DNA of 64,000 bases from Cryptomeria japonica (Eukaryota; Streptophyta; Pinopsida; Cupressales; Cupressaceae), in the NCBI RefSeq assembly GCF_030272615.1, contig NC_081415.1, positions 417,288,757-417,352,756 on the forward strand. Reading direction: 5' to 3'. This document shows positions 33,417-43,747 of the stretch, piece by piece. A program made the position numbers and the translations under genes. The notes beneath the pieces were generated by a model. It did not search any database and had not been told where the DNA came from. It worked only from the letters and a program-made list of their open reading frames with translations. Within the stretch, counting starts at the first letter, position 1. Each line of letters opens with the position of its first letter.

Positions 33417-33877
33417 GATCATCTAGTGTTATTTTTGGTCATAGAATGACCAATACATGTAGATATATTCCACATTTTTATTGTATATTGATTTGGACAT
33501 GGCATATGCCATATTTTTGTAATACTTGTATTGACTTGGCAGACATGCCTTTTTTTATATATATAAATGTCGATATTTGATCCAATAAATGTGTACTCAG
33601 TTCATTATTTTGTATTCATTGTATTTTGTGGTTTTCCTTTTATAATTTTAATTGATCATTTGCCTATGTAATCAACAATATGAATATAAACAACAAAAAT
33701 ATATGATATAAAACATTGCAATCGTGGAATATGATTTGATAAAATTTCTAAAATGTTGAATTAACCCTACAAAACTCCTTGTATTCAGTTCATTATTGTG
33801 TATTCACTGTATTTGGTGGTTGCCCTTTTATAAATTTAAATGAATATTTGCATATGTAATCAACAATATGAATACAA
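33417..33877. other. 3' flank with a two-copy repeat (period about 188)
   Basis: TCAGTTCATTATTTTGTATT and the text down to GTAATCAACAATATGAATA occurs at 33598-33700 and again at 33785-33878. The second copy supplied the target site for the LINE. Confidence 0.7.
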
Positions 33878-33936
33878 GGGTATGGTAAGTTAAAAACTCA
33901 GATAGTAAAGAAGAAAACTCAAATTGTTTTAATCCC

Positions 33937-34611
33937 TTGGGGGAGAAGAAGGAAGTGCCCTTAGCCTCTATCTCTAGTCCTACAACCCAGGAAGCTCTAA
34001 GAAATTATCCAACCAAAGTCAACCTCCCCATTACTTCTCAAACAGGGGAGCAGAAAGATCAGACTGATTACCCAAATTATATAGTTGAAGTGGTGGCTGA
34101 TACTTGTGAAGGAAATGAACTGCAAGAGAAAAATGATCAACCAGAGGAAGGGGAAATCCCTGTTTCCCAAGAAGAAAAGACTGATTCCTCTTTGCTCAAG
34201 CCTAGTCTTGAAATACAAGAAGCCCAAAAATGTTCAATTTTGGGCCTGAACCTCTCAGACTCAGTCTGGAGTTCAAAATCAGCTAACAATGATTTAAATG
34301 ATTCAAATGCTTCTAGAACCCCTAACTGGGGAAATGAAGAAGAAATTTCCAAAATCCTAAACAACCCAGTAGCGGCTCCTGAGATAGACGCTGAATGGAA
34401 AATACCAAAGCAAAGGAATAAGAAAGGAACTACTCCCTTGACTTCTCTTCTTAAGAAATCTAGCAGAATAGCTCAAGTGGATGTCAGGTATACCTCCTCC
34501 TCCCCAGGTCATCCCTCTAATCACACAGTTAGAATCAAGGAGGCCAGCAAGAACATTGCAGATGGAACCCAGAAGACTCTTAAGGAGTTAGGAATTGGTA
34601 AGTATCTATGA
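33937..34611 (+). CDS. LINE ORF1, C-terminal part
   Basis: The frame is open from about 33895 and ends in a TGA that overlaps the ORF2 ATG (ATGA at 34608-34611). The sequence is hydrophilic, rich in Ser, Glu, Lys and Asn, ending in SRIAQVDVRYTSSS and KTLKELGIGKYL. No zinc knuckle or DUF4283 domain is present, because these lie upstream of the truncation point. In plant L1 elements ORF1 is the RNA-binding chaperone; assignment rests on position and the ATGA overlap rather than on a domain. Confidence 0.7.
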   Translation: MGEKKEVPLASISSPTTQEALRNYPTKVNLPITSQTGEQKDQTDYPNYIVEVVADTCEGNELQEKNDQPEEGEIPVSQEEKTDSSLLKPSLEIQEAQKCSILGLNLSDSVWSSKSANNDLNDSNASRTPNWGNEEEISKILNNPVAAPEIDAEWKIPKQRNKKGTTPLTSLLKKSSRIAQVDVRYTSSSPGHPSNHTVRIKEASKNIADGTQKTLKELGIGKYL

Positions 34612-37600
34612 AGATTATTTCTTGGAATATTAGGGGACTTAATAACCCCCATAAGCATGACATTATTAGGAATATAATAAGGGATAGTAAACCTGATATC
34701 TTTCTAATTCAAGAAACCAAAATGAGTAAAGAGAAAGTTGAATCATTGAAGTTTTTCAAAAATGGAAATGTTAGTGGTAGTAGCTCTGAAGGTGCTTCAG
34801 AAGGCATAGCAACCATTTGGAATCTTAATTCTGTCAAAGGGCAAGTTATCATCTAGGACAACAATTTCTCGTGTATCAAATTTGAGCACCTAAAAGATGG
34901 TACTTCATGGGTCCTCACCAACATTTATGCTCCCAACACCTTGAAGGCTAGAAATTCCTTCTGGAAAAAACTTATTCAAGCTAGGGACAGCTTCAGGAAT
35001 CTTAGCTGGCTGGTTATGGGAGACTTCAATACTTCTTTGAGAGAGGAGGAAAAATATGGAGGAAGCCCCCCTCAGCTAGAAAGCAGGTTGGCCCTTATGG
35101 ATTTCATTAACTCTCAGGCCCTCAATGACTTGGAAATATAGGGATGTAATTATACTTGGACTAACAGGAGAACTGGTACTGATCTTATCCAAGTTCATCT
35201 TGATAGGACTCTCATTTCCGATGACTGGTTTAGTCATTATTTTTGTTCTCTGTCGGCCCACATTCGGGTTGGTTCAGATCATTTTCCCATCACCTTTATT
35301 GCTGACTCCATCAACAGAAGGAGAAACTTCCCCTTTAGATTTGAAAAAATGTGGACCCTCCACCCAGACATCAAAAGCAATATCCAGAAATGGTGGAGCA
35401 TTCAAATTGAGGGAACTGCTATGTATAGAGTTGTTAAGAAGCTTAAGAGTGTAAAGGACAACATAAGAATCTGGAATAAATCTAGCTTTGGGAAAAAATT
35501 TTAGGCCAAAAGAAAAGTCCAAGAAGATCTCAAAGAAATACAAACTCAAATCCAGAAAGATGGTTTCAGAATTGTGTCCATTGTTGATGAAAATGCGACT
35601 CTCAAAAAATATCATGATATCATTGCCAAAGAGGAATCCTTTTGGAAGCAGAGATCAAGATGCATCTAGCTTAAGGAAGGAGATAGGAACACAAGATTCT
35701 TCCACATGTCGACTATCAAGCATAAAGAAGTTAATAGGGTTACCAAACTCGTGGTGGATAAAGGGGAGATTATCAAGGAAGCTAAAAGGTTTTTTTCAAA
35801 ACTGCTAATGAGGGATAATAGATTGGATACTGAAGCTCAATCTTCTTTTCTTCTTATCATCCCTTATCTCATTGATGATCATAATAATGCCTCCCTTTCT
35901 TCCATTCCTTCTAATCAGGAAATCAAAAATGTTGTCTTCTCCTTTGATGGTAACAAAGCGCCGAGCCCGGATGGTTTTCCAATGTTCTTTTTTCAAGATT
36001 TCTGGGACATTGTTGGGAAAGATGTTACCAATGGAGTCAAGGAATTTTTCGGGGCTAGGAAACTTTTGAAAGAAATCAATGGCACTTTTCTGGCTCTCAT
36101 TCCCAAATCTCAAGACACTGACTCTATGGACAAATTTAGACCTATTAGTCTTTGCAATTCCTTTTATAAGATTATCTCTAAGGTTCTTACTTCCAGATTG
36201 CTTTATGTCCTTCCTTCTCTTATTAATCACCAGCAAAATGGTTTTGTCCCTGGTCGTCAAATTCTTGACTCTATTATTACTATCCATGAGAACATCCACT
36301 CTCTTTTTAAAGCTAAGAAGCAGGGTCTCATCCTTAAGCTTGATCTCTCCAAAGCCTATGATAGGGTTGACTGGTCTTTTCTCTTGAAGGTTCTCATGTC
36401 TTTTGGTTTCTCACCCAGAGTTTTGGATCTCATCACCCAACTTATCACCTCTGCTTCTTTTGTTGTCATTATCAATGGTTCACCTTCTCCTTTTTTCCAA
36501 GCTTCTAGAGGTCTTAGGAAAGAAGATCCTATTTCCCCCATTCTCTTTATTATTATGGCAAAATGTTTTGGAAGGAGTATGGAAAATTTGGTTTTGCAAG
36601 GCTCCTTTAAGGGTCTCCACCCTTCCTCTGCGGATCTTGTTTGTTCTCATCAATAGTTTGTCAATGATACTATTATCATGGGGGAATCTAGTATTTCTGA
36701 AGCTAAAATTTTGAAGAGTACTCTTTGTAAGTTTGCCTCTGCCTCGGGTCAACTTATCAATTGGACTAAAAGTGAAGGATTTTTCATCAATACCCCAGAG
36801 AGAAGACAATAGAGAATCAGTAGAATCCTGGAGTGTAGGATTGTTGATCTTCCTGCAAACTACCTTGGTCTCCCTATGGGCACTACTCCTCCTGACTCCT
36901 TCTAGAGCTCTCTAGTGGACAAATTCCAGAAAAAGTTAGCTGGATGGAAAGGAGCCCTCCTAAGTCAGGCTGGAAAGCTCCAACTTCTTAAAGCTTCTCT
37001 TCTAAGTATTCTGATATATGGTCTTAGCCTTTTCAATATTTGAGTTAAGTATGCTGATGCTATCTAGAAAATCCAAAGAAGATTCCTTTGGTTTGGGGTT
37101 GAGGACAAGAAAAGAATGTTCTTCGTGGCTTGGGACCAGGTCTGTAAACTAAACAGCCATGGCGGTCTGGGCCTGAGGAGGATCCGAACCCTAAATGAAG
37201 CTCTTCTATCCAAACAAATCTGGAGAATGTTTCATCTTGATACCAAATGGTGTAAAATTTGGCAAAGTAAGTACTCTCTTCAGTCCTCTTCCCTTTCTTC
37301 TTTTATCAATTCAGATATTAGTATTAATGGCTCCCACATATGGAACTATGCCTCTAAATGTAAAGAAAGTATAGCTAAAGGAGTGATCTAGAAAGTTGGA
37401 AATGGTAGGAGAATTAAATTCTAGGAGGATCCCTAGATTTTTGATAAACCTTTGATAGAAATCGATGAATGGGCCCCCTATGCTCCCTCTTGTATTAGAT
37501 CTTTTGGCTCCTTAGTTGCTGAGTACTGGACTGGTAATGAATGGCAGAATATTGAAAGCATCCACCCAAGCCTCTCTAAGTTCAAGATCCATTTGTCTGC

Positions 37601-38804
37601 GGTTTGGTTGAACAAAGAGTTTGACTCCTTGATCTGGAAACATGATCCTAAAGGTACCCTTACTATTTCCTCTATGTATTGTGTTCTATCCCCTGATCCT
37701 TTAGGTAATCCCTTCTCATCTAAAGTCTGGATTAGAGGCCTTACCCCCAAGATCAATTTCTTCTTCTGGATCGTCCTCCATAATAAAATCTTGACCCTTG
37801 ACAACCTGAAATGCAGAGGCTTTGCTATCCCTAATAGATGTGCTCTATGCCTTCAGGAAGAAGAGTCGATGGACCACCTTGCCATTCATTGCCCCTTCTC
37901 AGCCTCAATTTGGGAAAGATTTCTCAATAGTTTTAGCATTGCCTGGGTGTTTCCCAACACCATCACAGATCTATTTTCCTCCTGGAACATAAAATGGACT
38001 AATTCTTTTTTGAGATCTTTGTGGCAGCTCTTGCTTCCTCACATCCTATGGGGACTATGGAAAGAAAGAAATAATTGAATCTTTAGGGATGTTTCCCTCA
38101 ATCAGGATATTGTGTTCCAGAAAATCCAATGGGCGATTCAGGAAAATATAGAGATCATTGAGCGTCCTTGTTTTTCGAACAATACTCTGGAAGCAAATAT
38201 TTTAAGTGTGTGGAACATGAAGAGTACCGACAGTCCAAACCTCAATCATAATAAAAGGCTTGAAGCCAAATGGCAAACCCCCCCTCATGGTTGGTTCAAA
38301 GTTAATTTTGACGGTGCTGCCAAAGGTAACCCGGGTCCTTCAAGTTGTGGAGTTGTTATAAGAGATGACAAAGGAATGTGCAAGGAAATGGTTGCTGTCC
38401 CTATTGAAATTCAAACTAATCATAAAGCTGAAGCTGTGGCTGCTCTCCAAGGTATCCTCCTAGCAAAAAAATGGAATTGTCCCCACCTATGGATTGAAGG
38501 GAACTCAAACAATATTATAAATTGTCTTAAGGGGATCTCAAAGCCTTCATGGTCAATCAACAACATTATCATCTCTGCTAGAGACCTTATTAGTACCTTT
38601 AAAAAAAGCTACATTTCCCACATTTACCAGGAGGCCAATGGATTTGCTGACTGGGCTGCCACTGCAATGGTTAACAAGGAAGCAATTACCACGTGGACGG
38701 GAGAACAAGGACTCCCCGAAGATGTCAGGCAAATCATTTTCTATGATTGTTATAGAAGTACTCCCAAGATACTTGATGGACAGGATAATTATGAAAAGAA
38801 CTGA
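34608..38804 (+). pseudogene. LINE ORF2: endonuclease, reverse transcriptase, RNase H
   Basis: One reading frame of about 1399 codons holds every domain with no frameshift but about 13 in-frame stops. The endonuclease shows KIISWNIRGLNN, IQETK, VMGDFN and SDHFPI. The reverse transcriptase shows KAPSPDGFPMFFFQDFWD, FRPISLCNSFYKIISKVL, NGFVPGRQILDSI, LDLSKAYDRVDW and DPISPILF. Its catalytic FADD is altered to FVND (about 36657). The C-terminal zf-RVT part (37750-37900) has CRGFAIPNRCALCLQEEESM and H-x4-C. RNase H (38280-38790) starts WFKVNFDGAAKGNPGPSSCG and has HKAEA, but IEGNSN where IEGDS is usual. Stops are TAG or TGA, mostly in place of Trp, Arg or Gln. It cannot retrotranspose. Confidence 0.95.
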
Positions 38805-38961
38805 CTTGAGTACTTCGAGTCATTATAATAATGAGAGACTCATTTATTATATTACCAATGCCATAAATTCCCACGCTTTCTGGGTGACTTTGATAATTCT
38901 GAAAAGCTCACCGGCTAATCTTCTCTGCAAGTTTCAAAATTTGGTGTTGAACAACGACAAT

Positions 38962-40664
38962 ATGGGTGGTAACAGGAGGCGATATGAACCAAGTAGCTGT
39001 AAAGAATGGAAATAGAAGGAGGAGGTTTGGGGTTTTCTGTAGAAGGGTGGCTTCTCAAAATTCATGGAGAGACTCCATGGTCGAGATGACATGGTCACCA
39101 GTTTTTTCTGTAAAAATTGGAAAAAGGGCATGCTGAAAAAGGGAGACCAAACTATAGAAATTGATGAAGATTTGATTGCTCAAGCTACGGGCCTCACAAG
39201 AGAAGGGTGCAACTTCTACAGATATAGGAAAGTCAGTAGGGAAGATATTGAAAGATACCCAGACACCGAGAAAGAGAAGAAATGGCTGGTAAAGTTGAGC
39301 AAAACCTACTACCTGCCGAGGGCTTTTGCCAAACCCTAGCGGGAAGTCCTCTTTGTTTTAATGTGATACATCACTCTAGATGGTAGGTTCAATAAAGTTT
39401 ATGGTTATCACTTTGTTCTACTAAATCACTTTAGGCACAATGATAAGGTTAACTTCCCTTCTTTTCTACTCTATTCGATGAATGCGTCCCTCAAGGCCTA
39501 CAAAGAGAACCCACGAGGTGATATGGCCATGCACCAAGGCCTTATGGTACTAATCTATGACCATCTTAAGGCCAACCAAATTGCTCGGATGCAGCCCTCT
39601 GTGGATTCTGAGGATGAGGGGTTTGACCCTACCTTCTTAGAGGAAGTGAAGTTTGAAAGTGACCCTTCGACTGATACTGAGGATAGCATGGATGTCTCGG
39701 ATAATGAAAGTGGGAAGAAGAGGAAATAAATCAAAACTAGACCCTCATCCTCTAAGGGCAAAAAGCCTAAAGGTAGACCCTTGATTAGCATTTCTTTCGA
39801 AGAGGAGACTTCAGACAACTCTGAGGAGGAGTACCCTCAAGGGCGACTGAAGAAGAAGAAAAAAGCTCACACCTAGGCTAGGGAAATGCACAAGAAGAAA
39901 GAGGAGACTGTTAAGGAACCAGAAGCCCACAAGCAGGTAAGGGCCCTAGAAGATGATCAGAATCTGGAAAAGGAGACCATGGAAGAGGCTCTTAGGGCTG
40001 TTGACACAACCATCCAGCACACCCCTAAAGAGGAAAAGGCAACCCCTAGAAAAGTTGACCCCCCCTCTAACCCTCCCCCCGAGGGTTTGCAAGGTTTCAT
40101 GGAAACAATGGAGTGGCTCATCAATGGTTACAAGAAAGTTGTGGACGAAAATAAAAAACTCTGTAACAGAATCTTGATCCTGGAAACCATCAATACATGG
40201 GAAGGGAAGACCATGGCCAACTTCATAGAGGACCTAAAAAGTACCATCACCAAAGATGAAGACATAAGAGATGCTTTCAACCCCAGGTTCAAAAAAATTG
40301 AGAAGGATTTGCTGGAAAGAATCTTGCTGACACTAACAACCACACTCTCATGGAAACTATTAGCAAAATTGGTAAAATTGAGGAGTGTCTAAAGAAAATT
40401 GTTGAACAGAGCCTTAGCATCCTATAGATTTCAGCCAACAACACCAACACTCTCATCAGCAAACTAGATGATGAAAAGGAAATCCTGGACATTGACCCGG
40501 AAATGGAAGGAACAAGGGAAGCTCAAGGCCCCATAACCCGCACCAGAGGCAAAAAGAAGGACAAAAAACCTAACAAGGATCTGGAAGACCTTAAAGCTAT
40601 CGGGGCTACTTATGATGAGCTGGTGACAAAGGTGGAGGACTTGTTGAAGAAAATTTATGTGTAG
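38962..40664 (+). pseudogene. LINE third ORF: charged, coiled-coil-like protein
   Basis: Downstream of RNase H and before the 3' duplication lies a further frame, from MGGNRRRYEPSSCKEWK. It includes MVTSFFCKNWKKGMLKKGDQ, TIEIDEDLIAQATGLTREGC, a Ser/Asp/Glu-rich middle (39590-39730, DPSTDTEDSMDVSDNESGKK), basic tracts (LKKKKKAHT) and a C-terminal heptad-rich part ending ELVTKVEDLLKKIY. The first segment resembles the N-terminal region of putative plant transposon proteins (PF20167-like), from memory. In-frame stops and a frameshift near 40320 break it. Standard plant L1 elements have two ORFs, so this is either a lineage-specific third ORF or an older insertion next to the LINE. Confidence 0.55.
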
Positions 40665-40914
40665 CGCCTTCTTAGTTTCTTTGTTGTTGTTAGTTTTGTT
40701 GTCTTTTCGGTTCATTGGTTTTTTGTCAGTCTTTTTGTATGTAGTTCTTAAGCACTAATATTTTTGGTGTCTTATCTTAATATCTTATGTTAAAGGTTTT
40801 GGGTCCTGAAAACCTATTTTTTAATTAATCAGAACAATATGAATATAAATAACAAAAATCGACAATATGAATATAAACAACAATATGTGTTTGGTGCAAG
40901 AGCACCCTCACGCT

Positions 40915-43180
40915 TGCAATGGTCGAATTTTGTTCATCGTGTGCATAAACCAAAATCACGAGTGTGTCTAGGTGGACAATTTTACACTAGGCATGCCCCT
41001 ATCATGCATCCCAAAGTGTTGGAATGTCAAGAGTCATACCATACCGGTGCGATCTCTCAGGTGCCTTGAGTCCAAAAAATTATCAAAATTTGATAGACTA
41101 TTGCTTCAAATCCAGGACACAAATGGTCGATCTGTTTGAACCCATGGGGTCATGTGAGGCTCCTCTACAATGGCCTATCTTAGTTTTTGACGACTCGGAG
41201 CCATTTTTAATTGGTAGCATTTTTCGCATGCTGCAAAAACCATCAGTTGCATGCAACGCAAAGTTGCAAGATTGGCTATAATTGATTCGGCTTGTCATGT
41301 GCACAAACTGATGTCGCAAGCACATTTGGGTGGGTAGGTTTATGCTAGGCATGCCCCTGCCATGCATCCCAAAGTGTTGGAATGTCGAGAGTCATACCAT
41401 ACCAGTGCGATCTCTCAAGTGCCCTGAGTCCAAAAAATTATCAAAATTTGATGGTATGTTTCTTCAAATCCAAGACCCATATGGTCAATTTGTTTGAACC
41501 TGTGGGGTCAACTAAGGCTCCTCTACAATGTCCTATCTTGATTTTTGACGACTCGAAGCCATTTTCAATTAGTAGCATTTTTTTGCCTACTGCAAAACTA
41601 TCAATTGCATGCAATGCAAAGTTGCAGGATTGGCTATAATTGATTCAACTCATCGTGTGCACAAATCAACATCGCATGCATGTCTAGGTGGGAAATTTTA
41701 TGCTAGACATGTCCCTGTCGTGCATCCCAAAGCACCAAAACATCGAGAGTCATACAGTACCAGTGCGATCTCTCAAGTGCCTTGAGTCCAAAAAATTGTC
41801 AAAATTTGACAGACTGTTTCTTCAAATCCAGGACACATATGGTTGATCCATTTGAACTAGTGGGGTTGGGTTAGGCTCTTCTATAATGTCTTATCTTGGT
41901 TTTTGATGACTCATAGCCATTTTCAATTGGTAGCATTTTTTGTATGCTACAAAAACTGTCAGTTGCATGCAATGCAAAGTTGTAAGATTGGCTAGAATTG
42001 ATTTGGTTCATCATGTGCACAAACTGACATCACAAGTGCATCCAAGTGGGCAGGTTTATGCTAGGCATGCCCCTTTCATGTATCCCAAAGCGTCGGAACA
42101 TTGAGAGTCATACCGTACCGGGGCGATCTCTCAAGTGTCATGAGTCCAAAAAATTGTCAAAATTTGATGGACTGTTTCTTCCAATCCAGGATACATATGG
42201 TCAATCCATTTAAACCCATGGGATCTCATGAGGCTCCTCTACAATGGCCTATCTCGGTTTTTGACTAATTGGAGCTATTTTCAATTGGTAGCATTTTCTC
42301 GCCTGCTGCAAAAATCGTCAGTTGCATGCAATGCAAAGTTGCAAGATTGGCTAGAATTGATTTGGCTCGTCATGTGCACAAACTGAAATCACAAGTGCAT
42401 CCAGGTGGGAAATTTTATGCTAGGAATTCCCCTCTCATGCATCCCAAAGCACTGGAACATCGAGAGTCATACCATACTGGGGTGATCTCTCAAGTGCCAT
42501 GAGTCCAAAAAATTGTCAAAATTTGACGGACTGTTTATTCAAATATAGGACACATATGGTTGATCCATTTGAACTTGTGGGGTCATGTAAGGCTCCTCTA
42601 CTATGGCCTATCTCAGTTTTTGACGACTCGGAGCCATTTTCAATTGGTAGCATTTTTTCGCCTGTTGCAAAAACCGTCAGTTGCATGCAATACAAAGTTG
42701 CAGGATTGGCTAGAATTGATTCAGTTCGTCGTGTGCACAATCTGATGTCATGAGCGCATTCGAGTGGGTAGGTTTATGCTATGCATGCTCCTCTCATGCA
42801 TCCCAAAGTGCTGGAATGTCGAGAATCATACCGTACTGAGGCAATCTCTCAAGTGCCCTGAGTCCAAAAAATTGTCAAAATTTGACAGACTATTTCTTCA
42901 AATCCAGGACACATATGGTCGATCCATTTGAACCTATGGGGTCATGTGAGGCTCTTGTAGAATGTCCTATCTTTTTTTTTGACGATTTGGATCCATTTTC
43001 AATTGGTAGCATTTTTTCGCTTGCTGCAAAAACTGCTAGTTGCAGGATTGGCTAGAATTGATTCGGTTCGTCGTGTGCACAAACCGACATCACGAGCACA
43101 TCTGGGTGGGCAGTTTTATGCTAGGCATGCCCTTGTTGTGCATCCCAAAGTGCCAGAATGTTGAGAGTCATACCCTACCA
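40915..43180. repeat. Satellite-like array, about 6 copies of a 358-bp unit
   Basis: Units start near 40938, 41293, 41653, 42010, 42368, 42728 and 43072 (CGTGTGCACAAACTGA or close). Shared blocks include GTCATACCGTACCGGTGCG, GTGCCTTGAGTCCAAAAAAT, GACTCGGAGCCATTTTCAAT and GCAATGCAAAGTTGCA. Divergence is 10-20%, with the last copy shorter. Apparent open frames (up to about 90 codons) recur in each unit and reflect the repeat. It is not CRISPR: the whole period is repeated and there are no unique spacers. Confidence 0.95.
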
Positions 43181-43747
43181 ACACAATGTAGAAGTTGCTT
43201 GACAACTTTTTTGACAATTTTTTTGACAACAATGACAATTTTTGCTCAAATTGTATCTAGTCTCAATCTAAGACCCCTATGACCCAATAATGACTCAAAT
43301 AATTCTCTATGATTATACAAGAATAAAGAATGCTCATGATTTCTAGAGACACATCACATATACTCAAAACATAGTCACAAAACATTGACACACAAAATAG
43401 TCACAAAACATTGTCACATATTAGTCAAAAATTTGCCTCTAAATATGGTCAAATCAGCTCTTGGCTATTTGATTATACAAAAAAATGTCTTACAAATCAT
43501 CTCATGGGCTTTTATACAAAATTTGGTATTACAATATGTGCAATTCTGCTCATCGCCATTTTAATATACAAAATTTGGCATGTACATATGTACAAATCAG
43601 CTCATTGCCATTTAAATATACAAAATTATGCCCCTAAACATGTAAAAATCAGCTCATGGGAATTTATATCTACAAAAAATGAATATAGAACAATATGTCG
43701 ATGATTTACACAAAATTATCAAATTCATTCTACTCTGAACTGTAGAA
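43181..43747. other. Gap with short degenerate repeats
   Basis: TTGACAACTTTTTTGAC-type motifs at 43195-43245 are followed by about five degenerate copies of a unit of about 62 bp (43425-43690), containing AAATCAGCTCATTGCCATTT and ATATACAAAATTTGGC. No gene was seen apart from the end of the minus-strand transposase-like gene at 43748. Confidence 0.6.

Larger units (their letters stand above)
33878..40833 (+). mobile_element. Non-LTR retrotransposon (plant L1 type) with three ORFs
   Basis: Flanked by a 13-bp duplication AACAATATGAATA (about 33862 and 40833). It carries the end of ORF1 (33937-34611), ORF2 with endonuclease, reverse transcriptase and RNase H (34608-38804), and a further ORF (38962-40664). 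ORF1 lacks its N-terminal part, so the copy is 5'-truncated, as is usual for target-primed insertion. No long poly-A tail is seen at the 3' end. Confidence 0.85.

Noticed and set aside
40915-43180. CRISPR-like regular array
   Set aside because: The period is 358 bp, the whole unit is repeated, there are no unique spacers, and the context is plant nuclear DNA.
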